A stretch of 64,000 nucleotides of DNA. Source: Thiobacillus denitrificans ATCC 25259. Its GTDB lineage: Bacteria > Pseudomonadota > Gammaproteobacteria > Burkholderiales > Thiobacillaceae. The translations under genes were made by a program, and so were the position numbers. The notes beneath the pieces are model-generated. The model was not told the origin of the DNA and did not search any database. It worked only from the letters and a program-made list of their open reading frames with translations. This document shows positions 9,650 to 18,223 of the stretch, piece after piece (the stretch's first letter is position 1; each line of letters opens with the position of its first letter). Location: positions 2,790,001-2,854,000 of the forward strand of contig NC_007404.1 of the NCBI RefSeq assembly GCF_000012745.1, given 5' to 3'.

Positions 9650-11545
9650 TTACTTGCCCGGCTGGTAACGCAAGCTCACGAACACGCTACGCCCCGGCGT
9701 CTCGTAGAAGCGCGTATTGGTTCGCGCCAGCGCGTAGTCCTTGTCGAGCAGGTTGTCGATGCGGACCCCGAGCCGGGTGTCCTTGTTCAGCGTGTATTCG
9801 TAGGCGACGTTGACCAGGCCGTAGCCGGCCAGTTGTTTCGCTCCGTTCACGTCCAGACGCCGTGAATAGGCGCTGCCTTCGATGCGCAGGCCATGGCGGC
9901 CAAACGTACGCGCGGCGCTGAGCGTGAGACTGTTTTCCGGACGCCGGTCGAGCTGGCGGCCGGTATCGAGGTTGACCGCCAGCACGCGTGCCAGATCAGC
10001 GCGCCAGGCCCACTCCAGCCAGCGCGCATGCCCACCGAGTTCCAGGCCGCGCATCCGCGCCGAACTGACGTTTTCCGGCTGCCAGTCGTAGGTCGTCAGG
10101 ATTTCCCCGCCCGGCCCCGTGCCGCCGGGAACGACAGTCGGCTTCCACTCGATCAGGTCATCCACCCGCGTTTCATACAGGTGCACTTCTGCACCCCAGC
10201 CAGCCTGCAGGTAACTCAGGCCCAGTTCGGTGGTGCGCGAGGTTTCCGGCCTAAGGTCCGGGTTGCCGCCCGAATTGTAGGTGTCGCTGTAAGTGACGCC
10301 GTCAACGGTGTAAGTGTAGGGGCCGTTGCTGCTGGCGGGCCAGTACAGGTCGTTGACGGTGGGCGCCTTGAAGGCGGTGCCATGCCCGGCCGTGATACGC
10401 AGACCCGGCGCCAGTTCGCGGCCCCAGCGCAGGTTCCAGGTGTCCTGGCTGCCGAAAGCCTCGTGCTTGTCGCGGCGCGCACCCGCCTGCGCTTCGCCGC
10501 CCAGGGCGGCAAAACGGTATTGCGCGAACAGCCCGGTGTTTTCGAGGCGCTCGTCGATCTGGCCGCTATTGTCCTTGCTGGCGTGATCCTTCCAGTAGTC
10601 GAGACCCAGGCTGAGCTGTCCCGGCTCGAACGAGAGATCGTGTTGCCAGGACAGGCTGTTGCGGCGGGTCTCGATGCGAGCAGGCACGTAGGGGCTGTAT
10701 GACGTGTAGCTGTCCAGCGCGTTGCCGAGGGTCAGGCTCTGCCGCCATTGCGCGCCGGCCTGGTGGTCGAACTTGAGGCTGGCGGTGCGGTTCTTGTAAT
10801 CGTTGTCGCCGGTGGCGATATCAAGCTCGTTGCGCCCCCAGGACTGGGCAAGCCTGGCGACAAGCGCCAGATCGGGCGTCAGGCGGCCGTCGACGCCCAT
10901 CGACAGATGATTGCGATTGAAGCCATAAGCCGTGCTGCTGTCGGAAAAGGTGGGCAGGCCGTCCGTGCTTTCGCGCCCGGCTTCCACGCTGTAGCGCCAG
11001 GCATCGCCGCCGCCGAGGCTGAAACCGAGGGCGCGGGTGCCGCGACTGCCCGCCGTCAGCTTGACGCCGGGACCGGCGGCGCGACGGGTGAAAATCTGGA
11101 TCACCCCACCAACGGCGTCGGAACCGTACAGACTGGAGAAAGGGCCGCGCACGATTTCGATGCGTTCGATCTGTTCCGGCGCAAGGGCATTCCAGTCGTA
11201 CGTGCCGGTGGTCGCGGAAGCGGCACGCACCCCGTCCACCAGCACGAGAACATGCTTGGCGGCGGTGCCGCGCACATAGACGGCGGTATTCTTGCCCTCC
11301 CCCCCGGTGCGGGCAACATTGATGCCTGCCTGCTGACCGAGCAACGTCATCAGATCGCTGGCCTGGCTGCGTTCGATGTCGCTGCGCGTAATCACCGTGG
11401 TTGCGGCCAGCGTTTCATCCGTTGTACACGCCGTGCGCGTCGGCGTAACGACAATGGTTTCGCCGACGAATTCAGGCAGGGCTTCGGCATACGCGAACGA
11501 TGAAAAAACGACGCCCAGGGCGAGCGCAAGGGGGGATTGACGCAT
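9650..11545 (-). CDS. btuB: TonB-dependent vitamin B12 outer-membrane receptor
   Basis: The 631-residue protein has a signal peptide (residues 1-20, cut after SSFAYA), a TonB box at about 29-34 (ETIVVT), a plug domain with LVDGVRA and ERIEIVRGP, and a 22-strand-type barrel ending in a C-terminal aromatic-rich strand (VFVSLRYQPGK). Length fits BtuB. The ATG at 11545 lies about 60 bases after a cobalamin riboswitch, which makes the B12 call firm. It is the first gene of the B12 operon. A cysteine pair in the plug start (TRTACTTDE) is not discussed further. Confidence 0.94.
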   Translation of the reverse strand: MRQSPLALALGVVFSSFAYAEALPEFVGETIVVTPTRTACTTDETLAATTVITRSDIERSQASDLMTLLGQQAGINVARTGGEGKNTAVYVRGTAAKHVLVLVDGVRAASATTGTYDWNALAPEQIERIEIVRGPFSSLYGSDAVGGVIQIFTRRAAGPGVKLTAGSRGTRALGFSLGGGDAWRYSVEAGRESTDGLPTFSDSSTAYGFNRNHLSMGVDGRLTPDLALVARLAQSWGRNELDIATGDNDYKNRTASLKFDHQAGAQWRQSLTLGNALDSYTSYSPYVPARIETRRNSLSWQHDLSFEPGQLSLGLDYWKDHASKDNSGQIDERLENTGLFAQYRFAALGGEAQAGARRDKHEAFGSQDTWNLRWGRELAPGLRITAGHGTAFKAPTVNDLYWPASSNGPYTYTVDGVTYSDTYNSGGNPDLRPETSRTTELGLSYLQAGWGAEVHLYETRVDDLIEWKPTVVPGGTGPGGEILTTYDWQPENVSSARMRGLELGGHARWLEWAWRADLARVLAVNLDTGRQLDRRPENSLTLSAARTFGRHGLRIEGSAYSRRLDVNGAKQLAGYGLVNVAYEYTLNKDTRLGVRIDNLLDKDYALARTNTRFYETPGRSVFVSLRYQPGK

Positions 11546-11563
11546 GATGGAGTTCCGAATTGG

Positions 11564-11585
11564 GCGCCCGCTTCCCCGCAGGCGC
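11564..11585 (-). promoter_or_regulatory. Hairpin in btuB leader, possible riboswitch expression platform
   Basis: An 8-base stem (GCGCCTGC/GCGGGCGC with a 6-base loop) lies between the B12 box and the btuB ribosome site, ending 19 bases upstream of the ATG. It has no U-run, so control of translation start is more likely than termination. Confidence 0.45.
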
Positions 11586-11599
11586 GTTGCACGATCCGC

Positions 11600-11800
11600 T
11601 GCCGTATTCACGACAGGGCCCAGGCCGGTATCCGGGCTCGCGCTTGTAAGACCATCGCCTTCCCGGGCGAACCCAGTGGCGGTGTGATGGACCGTTTAGC
11701 GCTTACCGTTGCGGGGGCAGCACAGGCATGATGGCTTGCAGCCACGCACCTGTTTCCCGTTTATCCTCGGCGGCGGAAAGCCGCGTCGGCACCTGAAGCC
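11600..11800 (-). promoter_or_regulatory. Cobalamin riboswitch
   Basis: Read on the minus strand, the leader holds the conserved series AAACGGGAA, GGTG, GCCCCCGCAACGGTAA, GCCACTG and the B12 box GAGCCCGGATACCGGCC (complement of about 11622-11639) in the right order and spacing. These are the core elements of the adenosylcobalamin riboswitch. It precedes btuB and should switch off the whole minus-strand B12 operon when adenosylcobalamin is plentiful. Confidence 0.95.
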
Positions 11801-11804
11801 GCGC

Positions 11805-11810
11805 ATTATA
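11805..11810 (-). promoter_or_regulatory. -10 box of the btuB/B12 operon
   Basis: A perfect TATAAT on the minus strand lies just upstream of the riboswitch. No good -35 hexamer is visible 17 bases further up. Confidence 0.6.
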
Positions 11811-11901
11811 ACCATGCAGGCGCCGCCTGCGCGCGCCTTTGTGCCGACTGATTGACCGTCCGCACATCGCCCCCTGCGGAAGGGTCGCTGCGCGGCAGCG
11901 G

Positions 11902-11936
11902 GCACCCGCCAGCATACCCCTTGCGGGTGCTATAGT
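11902..11936 (+). promoter_or_regulatory. Inverted repeat and -10 box before zapB
   Basis: An 8-base inverted repeat (GCACCCGC at 11902-11909, GCGGGTGC at 11923-11930) is followed at once by TATAGT (11931-11936). The zapB ATG at 11943 is only 6 bases further, so a transcript from this promoter would have almost no leader. Confidence 0.45.
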
Positions 11937-11942
11937 CGCGCC

Positions 11943-12140
11943 ATGCACGCCGAACTCGATACGCTCGAAGCGAAAATCCGCCAGGTAGCCGAACTGTGCC
12001 AGACGCTGCGCAACGAAAACATTGCACTGCGCCAGCAGCTGCTGGCCGCGCAGCAGGACAACAAGCAGCTGGCGACCCGGCTGGATACCGCCAAGGCGCG
12101 GCTGCAGGCCCTGCTCGAAACCCTGCCGGAGGATGTCTGA
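11943..12140 (+). CDS. zapB: ZapB-like coiled-coil cell-division protein
   Basis: The 65-residue protein is one continuous coiled coil with heptad leucines and a mid-part LRNENIALRQQLL, as in the short ZapB-like (TIGR02449) proteins that sit next to zapA. It probably links ZapA-FtsZ to the divisome or nucleoid. The stop overlaps the zapA start (TGATG). No ribosome site is visible because the promoter-like TATAGT sits right before the ATG. Confidence 0.8.
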   Translation: MHAELDTLEAKIRQVAELCQTLRNENIALRQQLLAAQQDNKQLATRLDTAKARLQALLETLPEDV

Positions 12141-12442
12141 TGGCCGGTCCGCGCTCGATCGAAATCCACATCCTGGGCCGCGCCTACAAGGTCGCGTGCT
12201 CGCGCGAGGAGGAATCGGCGCTGATCGCCGCCGCCGACTATCTCGACGAGAAGATGCGCGACATCCGCGACAAGAGCACGGTGATCGGCGCCGAGCGCAT
12301 CGCGATCATGGCCGGGCTCAACCTCGCCCACGAGATGCTGACCCAAGGAGGCGCCGGCGTCGCCGACGACGCACGCGATCGGGTCGCGCACTGCAACGCG
12401 CTGCTCGATTCCGTACTGGAAGATCAGGACAAACTCTTCTAA
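12140..12442 (+). CDS. zapA: Cell division protein ZapA
   Basis: ZapA bundles FtsZ filaments at the division ring. The 100-residue protein has the N-terminal IEIHILGRAYKVACSREEE segment (split here: IEIHILGR then YKVACS), the LIAAADYLDEKM helix, RIAIMAGLNLAHE, and a C-terminal coil. The ATG overlaps the zapB stop. The next element is 6S RNA and then fthC, the classical gammaproteobacterial and betaproteobacterial order. Confidence 0.93.
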   Translation: MAGPRSIEIHILGRAYKVACSREEESALIAAADYLDEKMRDIRDKSTVIGAERIAIMAGLNLAHEMLTQGGAGVADDARDRVAHCNALLDSVLEDQDKLF

Positions 12443-12448
12443 ACTGTT

Positions 12449-12634
12449 CTGACTCCCTGCAGTGTTCGAGGCTGGCTGCAATTTCTCTGAACCAATGCAC
12501 TCGTGCACGGCTGCCGTCTATTCCGATGCGGGTGTGCGCGTGACACGTCTCATGTGCCCGAAGCATCTTTGATGGCGGCCATCTTGAACCCAGGTTCAAG
12601 AGTCCGCGGCCAGTCACGGCACAGGCGGGGAGCC
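12449..12634 (+). ncRNA. ssrS: 6S RNA
   Basis: The 200-base gap between zapA and fthC holds a 6S RNA. Closing-stem strands CTCCCTGC (12453-12460) and GCGGGGAG (12625-12632) pair, and the 3' half has CTTGAACCCAGGTTCAAG, a hairpin also found in Escherichia coli 6S RNA. The length of about 185 nt is right. 6S RNA binds sigma-70 RNA polymerase in stationary phase. Ends are approximate. Confidence 0.9.
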
Positions 12635-12644
12635 TTATTCCCAG

Positions 12645-13244
12645 ATGGACAAATACGCGCTTAGGCGTCAGTTGAAGGCGGCGCGCAACGCGCTTCGCCC
12701 GACGGCGCGGCGCCATGCGGCGCGCGGCGCGCTGCGTCTGGCCCTGCGCCACGGCCTGTTGCTGCGGGCACAACGAATCGGCTTCTACCTGCCGCAGGGC
12801 GGCGAATTCGACGCCCATCCCCTGCTCGATCATGCCCTCGCCATGCGCCGCGCGTGCTATCTGCCCGTGGTGCCGCGGCGCGGCCGCGTCATGCGCTTCG
12901 GACGCTTGCATCGCGCGACGCGGATGAGTCCGAACCGCTACGGCATTCCCGAGCCGCTCGACCCGCGCCCGCTGCGCGCGCGCGAGCTCGATCTGCTGCT
13001 GATGCCGCTCGTCGGCTTCGACACCGACGGCTATCGGCTCGGCATGGGCGGCGGCTACTACGACGCCACCCTCGCCTTCATGCAACACCGGCGCCACTGG
13101 CGCAAGCCGCGTCTGGTCGGCGTCGCCTACGAATGCCAGCGCGTCGACACGCTGCCGCACGACCCCTGGGACATGCCGCTCGACGCCGTGCTGACCGAGC
13201 GCCGGCTGTACCGTTTCGATTCGAGCCGGCCGCTGCGGACCTAG
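12645..13244 (+). CDS. fthC: 5-formyltetrahydrofolate cyclo-ligase
   Basis: The 199-residue enzyme converts 5-formyl-THF to 5,10-methenyl-THF using ATP. It has the N-terminal basic DKYALRRQLKAARNAL helix, the YLPQGGEFD segment, and the ATP/Mg signature GYRLGMGGGYYDATLA. It begins 10 bases after the 6S RNA end, so the two can share one transcript from which 6S is processed. It ends 3 bases before the convergent AGCS symporter gene, with no terminator between. Confidence 0.93.
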   Translation: MDKYALRRQLKAARNALRPTARRHAARGALRLALRHGLLLRAQRIGFYLPQGGEFDAHPLLDHALAMRRACYLPVVPRRGRVMRFGRLHRATRMSPNRYGIPEPLDPRPLRARELDLLLMPLVGFDTDGYRLGMGGGYYDATLAFMQHRRHWRKPRLVGVAYECQRVDTLPHDPWDMPLDAVLTERRLYRFDSSRPLRT

Positions 13245-13247
13245 CCT

Positions 13248-14756
13248 TCAGCGCGGCGCGATCTCGCGGTCGAGCTCGCCGCTTTTGAGCCGCGCCTGGT
13301 AGTCGGACAGCATCGCGCGCACCTTGCCGCTCAGCAGATAGAGCCCGAGCAGGTTGGGAAACGCCATCGCGAGCACCAGAAGATCGGTGAAGTCGACCAT
13401 GTTTCCGGCACTCGCGATCGAGGCGACGACGATGAAGGCGAGAAACAGGACGCGGTAGACGATCGACGTGCGCTCACCGAAGAGATACGCCCAGCAGCGT
13501 TCGCCGTAGTAGGACCAGGAGATCATCGTGCTGTAGGCAAACAGCACGACCGAGACCGTGAGGATGATCGGGAACCAGGCGGACACCGTGCCGAACGCGA
13601 CCGAGGTCAGCGCCGCGCCCTTGCTCGCCTCGCGCAGTTCGAGTGTCGACGGATCGTTATAGACGCCGGTGATGACGATCACGAGCGCGGTCATCGTGCA
13701 GATGATGATCGTGTCGATGAAGGGCTCGTAGAGCGCGACCATGCCCTGGCGGATCGGATACTTGACCGACGCGGTCGAGTGCACGATCGCGGCCGAGCCG
13801 AGGCCGGCTTCGCTCGAGAACACCGCGCGCTTGAAGCCCTGCACGAGCACGCCCACCATGCCGCCGGCGACCGCGATCGGTGCGAACGCCTCGGTGACGA
13901 TCTTCGACAGCGCTTCCGGGATCTGCGCCGCATTGGTGATCAGGATCCACAGGCAGGCGGCGAGATAGATCAGGATCATCGCCGGCACGACGGCTTCGGC
14001 CGTGTGCGCGATTCGACGCAGGCCGCCGATGATGACGACGCCCACGGCGAACGCGACGATGAGGCCGTAGGCGATCGGCGCGTCGTTGAAGAACGGCAGT
14101 TGCTCCTGCACCGCACCGAGCGACTGGCTGACCTGAAAGGCACTGCCCGCACCGAAGGAGCCGAGCACGGTGAAGACGGCGAACACTGCGGCCAGCAACT
14201 TGCCGGTCCGCGGCAGATTGAACTCGGCGAAGCCCTTCGACAGATATTCCATCGGCCCGCCCATGATGCGGCCGTCGGGGCGCACTTCGCGGTAGCGCTG
14301 CGCGAGCGTCGCCTCGGTGAATTTGGTCGTCATGCCGAGAAAGCCGGCGACGATCATCCAGAAGGTCGCGCCCGGTCCGCCGATCGAGATCGCGATCGCG
14401 ACCCCGGCGATGTTGCCGAGGCCGACCGTCGCCGATAGCGCGGTCGTCAGCGCCTGAAACGAACTGACCTCGCCGCGGTCGTCGGCGGTGTGGTACTTGC
14501 CGGTCAGAATCCGGAAGCCGTGACGCATCATCCGCAGGTTCACGAAGCTGAAGCGCAAGGTCAGGAACACCGCGCCGACAATGAGCCAGGCCACGATGAA
14601 AGGCACGGCGGCCTCGCCCGGGAAGACGTCGTAGAAGATCACACTCGCGAGGTAGCCGTTGAGCGTACCGAAGAAGGCGTCGACACGGGCCGGTTCGGCT
14701 GCGTGCGCGATCTGCGGAAACAGCACGGCCGTTGCGATGAAGAAATAATGGAACAC
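13248..14756 (-). CDS. Sodium:alanine (AGCS family) symporter
   Basis: The 502-residue membrane protein belongs to the alanine/glycine:cation symporters (AlsT/AgcS). It has about 11 spans and family motifs ATVGLGNIAGVAIAI, GGPGATFWM, FGAGSAFQV and the VFSSEAGLGSAAI loop. The N-terminus (FFIATAVLFPQIAHAAEPA) looks like a cleavable signal before the first span, as in several proteobacterial members. Start is GTG at 14756, with a strong GAGGGGAG ribosome site; no ATG fits. Substrate is probably alanine or glycine, inferred from family only. Confidence 0.9.
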   Translation of the reverse strand: MFHYFFIATAVLFPQIAHAAEPARVDAFFGTLNGYLASVIFYDVFPGEAAVPFIVAWLIVGAVFLTLRFSFVNLRMMRHGFRILTGKYHTADDRGEVSSFQALTTALSATVGLGNIAGVAIAISIGGPGATFWMIVAGFLGMTTKFTEATLAQRYREVRPDGRIMGGPMEYLSKGFAEFNLPRTGKLLAAVFAVFTVLGSFGAGSAFQVSQSLGAVQEQLPFFNDAPIAYGLIVAFAVGVVIIGGLRRIAHTAEAVVPAMILIYLAACLWILITNAAQIPEALSKIVTEAFAPIAVAGGMVGVLVQGFKRAVFSSEAGLGSAAIVHSTASVKYPIRQGMVALYEPFIDTIIICTMTALVIVITGVYNDPSTLELREASKGAALTSVAFGTVSAWFPIILTVSVVLFAYSTMISWSYYGERCWAYLFGERTSIVYRVLFLAFIVVASIASAGNMVDFTDLLVLAMAFPNLLGLYLLSGKVRAMLSDYQARLKSGELDREIAPR

Positions 14757-14821
14757 CGGCAGACTCCCCTCGAATTCTTGTTGGCCGCAACGATAGCAAA
14801 CTTGGCGCGGGAACGTGCCGC

Positions 14822-14853
14822 AAAAACGACAAAGCCGGCGCGAGGCCGGCTTT
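14822..14853 (-). terminator. Rho-independent terminator after cytochrome c gene
   Basis: A perfect 9-base stem (AAAGCCGGC/GCCGGCTTT, 5-base loop, 14831-14853) lies 19 bases past the cytochrome stop. On the minus strand it is followed by GTCGTTTTTG, so it works for the minus-strand gene. Confidence 0.85.
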
Positions 14854-14871
14854 GCTGGAGAGCGCTTCAGG

Positions 14872-15192
14872 TCACTTCAGGCTGAGAACCCAGGCGACGA
14901 TCTTGTGCGCGTCTTCGTCCTTGACCTGCGGGTTCGGCGGCATCGGGATCTGCCCCCAGACGCCCTTGCCACCGGCCTTGACCTTGGCAACGAGCTTGTC
15001 TTCGGCGCCCTTGTCACCCGCGTATTTCTTCGCGACTTCCTTGAACGCCGGGCCGACGATTTTCTTGTCGACGCCGTGGCAGGACATACAGGCGTTCTTC
15101 TGGGCCAGTGCCATTTCATCGGCAGCCGTGGCTCCGGCGGACATCGCCAGCAGGGCGGCAGTCGCGGCAGTCATCATCAACTTGTTCATCAT
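14872..15192 (-). CDS. Small periplasmic monoheme cytochrome c
   Basis: The 106-residue protein has a signal peptide (about 1-23, ending AGATAADE), one heme site CMSCH near residue 36, and a methionine axial ligand in a PMPPN segment near the C-terminus, as in cytochrome c-551/c-552 and c8 proteins. It should carry electrons in the periplasm to a terminal oxidase, peroxidase or nitrite reductase; the partner cannot be read from here. Two ATGs in a row (15192 and 15189) are possible; GGAG lies 8 bases before the first. It stands alone with its own terminator. Confidence 0.9.
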   Translation of the reverse strand: MMNKLMMTAATAALLAMSAGATAADEMALAQKNACMSCHGVDKKIVGPAFKEVAKKYAGDKGAEDKLVAKVKAGGKGVWGQIPMPPNPQVKDEDAHKIVAWVLSLK

Positions 15193-15407
15193 TACAGTCT
15201 CCGTAGAGGTCGGGTTGGATCGCAAGGGTACGCCTTGATTCGCGCTTACATCTTTCAGTAAAAACCAGCGTCGCGCAAGACAGGAACTTGGTTATTTGCT
15301 ACCAAATTCCATAGAAGATAATTATCCCCTTATATCTTAATTGATCAAGAGGCGGCCCCCCTAGAGCGGCGCCATGCCCGACGCTCGCCACCTTCTCGAT
15401 CCCGCGC
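15193..15407 (-). promoter_or_regulatory. AT-rich upstream region of the cytochrome c gene
   Basis: This 215-base gap has an AT-rich island unlike the surrounding DNA. It contains the perfect palindrome GATAATTATC (15317-15326) and, close by, TTGATCAATTAAG. The latter resembles half of an FNR-type box (TTGAT) but has no proper second half. A promoter for the cytochrome gene is likely here; I cannot fix the -10 and -35. Confidence 0.4.
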
Positions 15408-17429
15408 TCAGGCAAGCACCGCCGCAAGCTCGGTGATCGGCGGCTGGCAGGCGGTGCCACTGCAGATCCACGCCGTCGGCTGCGGCGCTTCGGGCTTGGC
15501 GAGCGCGCCCGGAGCGCCCTCGCCGTTGGGCAGGGCCAGCAGCATGTCGCGCGCACCGAGTCGCGGCGCGAGGTTCGCGGCCCATTCCTGCACGGGCGTG
15601 TCGGGGCCACGCAGCACGATCACACGCGGCGGCCGGAGCGCCTCGTCGAGCACGGCGAGCAGCGTCGGATGGGCGATCGGCTGCTGCACGACCTGCGGCA
15701 GAAACAGACGCAGACAGCGTGCGCTGGCGTCGAGATAACGCGTCTCGCCGAGCAGATGGCCGAGACGCTGCAGCGCGAACGCGGCGACGCCGTTGCCGGA
15801 AGGCGTCGCGTTGTCGTACCCGGGCTTGGGCCGTGTCAGCAGGGCCTCGTGGTCGTGGCTCGTGAAGAAGAAGCCGCCCGCCTCGCGGTCTTCGAAGTGC
15901 GCGAGCAGCGCGTCGGCGAGTTCCTGCGCCCACGCCATGTCCGCCTCGCGGTAAGCCGCCTGCATCGTTTCGAGCAAGGCGTCGACGAGGAAGGCGTAGT
16001 CGTCGAGATAGGCGTTGAGGCGCGCTTCGCCCCGCTTGAAGGTCGCGCGCAGGCGGCCGTCGCGCCACAGGTTGCGGCGCAGGAAGTCGATCGCGGCGTG
16101 CGCTTCCGCGACCCACTCGGGGCGCGCCATGACACGCCCGGCGTGGGCAAGGCCGCCGATCATCAGCGCGTTCCAGCTCGTGAGCTGCTTGTCGTCGCGG
16201 CCGGGACGGATGCGCGACTCGCGTGCCGCGAACAGCTTGCGCCGCGCCGCGGCGACGCGCGCCTCTGCGTCCGTGGGAAAAAGGCCGAGCGCGGCGGCGA
16301 TCTCCTCGAGCGGACGCGCGCGGAGCGGATTCCAGGAGGTGTTCTCGAAATTCGGCGGCGCGTCGAAGCCATAGAACGGCGCCGCGACCGCGTACTCGTC
16401 GGGCGTCAGCAGACTTTTCACTTCTTCGCGCGACCAGACGTAGAACTTGCCTTCATGGCCTTCGCTGTCGGCGTCGAGCGCGGAGTAGAAGCCGCCTTCA
16501 GGTGCGCGCATCTCGCGCAGCAGCCAGGCGACGATGCCCTCCGCGGTTTCGCGGAACAGCGTCTCGCCCCTCAGCGCCCACGCGTCGGCGTAGAGATGCA
16601 GCAACGGGCCGTTGTCGTAGAGCATCTTCTCGAAGTGGGGGATCGCCCATTCTTCATCGACCGAATAGCGGCAGAAGCCGCCGCCGAGCTGGTCGACGAC
16701 GCCGCCGGAGGCCATCTTGCGTAGCGTGAATAGCGCCATCTCGCGGGCCTTCGCATCGCCGCCCTGCGCACGGCGCAGCAGGAAGAACAGCTCGCCCGGG
16801 CGCGGAAATTTCGGCGCGCGCGAGAAGCCGCCCCACACCGGATCGAAAGCCTGCGCGAGATCGCGCACACCTTGCTCGAGCGGCGCGGCGGTGAGCGGTG
16901 TCGACGCCGACGCCGCGGGTTGCGACTGCGACTGCGCCAAGGCCGCCCGCACCGCATCGTTCTGCGCGAGCACTTCGCCGCGGCGTGCGTGCCAGGCGTG
17001 GGCGACGTTCTCCATCAGTTCGGGAAAGCCAGGCAGCTGATAGCGCGCGGTCTTGGGGAAGTAGGTGCCGGCGAAGAACGGTGTCTGGTCCGGCGTCAGA
17101 AACACGGTCAGCGGCCAGCCGCCGCCCCGCTGGGCGAGCAGCTGGTGGGCGGTCTGATAGATCTGGTCGAGGTCGGGGCGCTCCTCGCGATCGACCTTGA
17201 TGTTGACGAAGAGGCGGTTCATGACCGCCCCGACCTCGGCGTCCTCGAAGCAGTCGTGGGCCATGACGTGGCACCAGTGACACGCGGAATAGCCGATCGA
17301 CAGCAGGATGGGCTTGTCCTCGCGTCGCGCCTTCTCGAGCGCCTCGTCGCCCCAGGGGTACCAGTCGACCGGGTTGTCGGCGTGTTGCAGCAGATAGGGG
17401 CTCTGTTCGCTGGCGAGTCGATTGGGCAT
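15408..17429 (-). CDS. YyaL-type thioredoxin/six-hairpin protein (DUF255)
   Basis: The 673-residue protein has an N-terminal thioredoxin-like DUF255 domain with C50-H-W-C53 in [17 protein letters not shown], followed by a long alpha/alpha-barrel six-hairpin-glycosidase-like region ([51 protein letters not shown] cut here as shorter motifs). These spermatogenesis-associated-20/YyaL proteins are widespread but have no settled function. No signal peptide is seen, so it is cytosolic. The ATG at 17429 starts the conserved [19 protein letters not shown] segment. It is a single gene. Confidence 0.85.
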   Translation of the reverse strand: MPNRLASEQSPYLLQHADNPVDWYPWGDEALEKARREDKPILLSIGYSACHWCHVMAHDCFEDAEVGAVMNRLFVNIKVDREERPDLDQIYQTAHQLLAQRGGGWPLTVFLTPDQTPFFAGTYFPKTARYQLPGFPELMENVAHAWHARRGEVLAQNDAVRAALAQSQSQPAASASTPLTAAPLEQGVRDLAQAFDPVWGGFSRAPKFPRPGELFFLLRRAQGGDAKAREMALFTLRKMASGGVVDQLGGGFCRYSVDEEWAIPHFEKMLYDNGPLLHLYADAWALRGETLFRETAEGIVAWLLREMRAPEGGFYSALDADSEGHEGKFYVWSREEVKSLLTPDEYAVAAPFYGFDAPPNFENTSWNPLRARPLEEIAAALGLFPTDAEARVAAARRKLFAARESRIRPGRDDKQLTSWNALMIGGLAHAGRVMARPEWVAEAHAAIDFLRRNLWRDGRLRATFKRGEARLNAYLDDYAFLVDALLETMQAAYREADMAWAQELADALLAHFEDREAGGFFFTSHDHEALLTRPKPGYDNATPSGNGVAAFALQRLGHLLGETRYLDASARCLRLFLPQVVQQPIAHPTLLAVLDEALRPPRVIVLRGPDTPVQEWAANLAPRLGARDMLLALPNGEGAPGALAKPEAPQPTAWICSGTACQPPITELAAVLA

Positions 17430-17608
17430 AGGGTTTGCTGGCTCCGCTAGAGAGGAAAGCGCCGCCGAACTGGCCTCGCGACGGGCAAGAGGCGGGTTGG
17501 ACCGGCACAGCCGGGCCGCGTTCACGCCGCGCGGCCGGCCCTTAATAGTTGATTAAATCGGTCAACAATTGTACGCTCGCAGCGAGATTTCGAAACAAAG
17601 GAGCCGTC

Positions 17609-18187
17609 ATGTTGCAGGAATTGTTTGTTGCCGCGAGTTCGGGCGATGTCGCCCGGATCGAGGCCCTTCTCGCCGCCGGCGCCGATCACGCGGCGGCCGA
17701 CGAGGCCGGTGAAACGGCGCTCATGCACGCCGCTCACAACGGCCATGTCGCCGCGGTCGCGGCGCTGATCGCGGCAGGCGCCGACGTCAACGCGAAGTCG
17801 CCGCAGGGCTGGACCGCGCTCGCCAAGGCGGCCTACAACGGCGACACCGAACGCGGCTACGTCGAAGTGCTCGAGGTCCTGCACGAGGCCGGTGCCTCGC
17901 TCGACGAGCGGATCTTCTTCGGCATCACGCCGCTCATGCTGGCCGCGGGCGGCGGCGACGCGGCGGTCGTCGAATGGCTGATCAACGCCGGCGCCGACGT
18001 GCTCGCGACCAACGAAGGCGGCCGCACCGCGCGCCTGATGGCCAACGACAAGTTCTACGTCGACGTGATCAATCTGCTGACCGAGGCCGAGCGCCAACTC
18101 GGCGTGTCGGAGGACGGCTCGTGCTCGTCGACCAAGAGTGTGGTCAAGCCGCAGGTCGTCAACCTCATGAAGCCGACCACGCACTGA
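17609..18187 (+). CDS. Ankyrin-repeat protein
   Basis: The 192-residue protein consists of about five ankyrin repeats (for example GETALMHAAHNGHVAAVAAL, then GWTALAKAAYNGD, GITPLMLAAGGGDAAVVEWL, GRTARLMA) with no signal peptide, and a polar C-terminal tail. Ankyrin repeats bind proteins; the partner is unknown. Start is the ATG at 17609, with AAAGGAG 5 bases upstream; a longer frame to 17549 lacks a site. Upstream is an AT-rich stretch suited to a promoter. Neighbour genes face away or converge, so it is probably a single unit. Confidence 0.85.
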   Translation: MLQELFVAASSGDVARIEALLAAGADHAAADEAGETALMHAAHNGHVAAVAALIAAGADVNAKSPQGWTALAKAAYNGDTERGYVEVLEVLHEAGASLDERIFFGITPLMLAAGGGDAAVVEWLINAGADVLATNEGGRTARLMANDKFYVDVINLLTEAERQLGVSEDGSCSSTKSVVKPQVVNLMKPTTH

Positions 18188-18223
18188 GCGGGTAGAGGCG
18201 AGGTTTCCGCCGCAATGCCGCGC

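Noticed and set aside
15326-15350. FNR/ANR box before the cytochrome c gene (TTGATCAATTAAG)
   Set aside because: Only the first half-site TTGAT fits; the second half does not match ATCAA at the required spacing.
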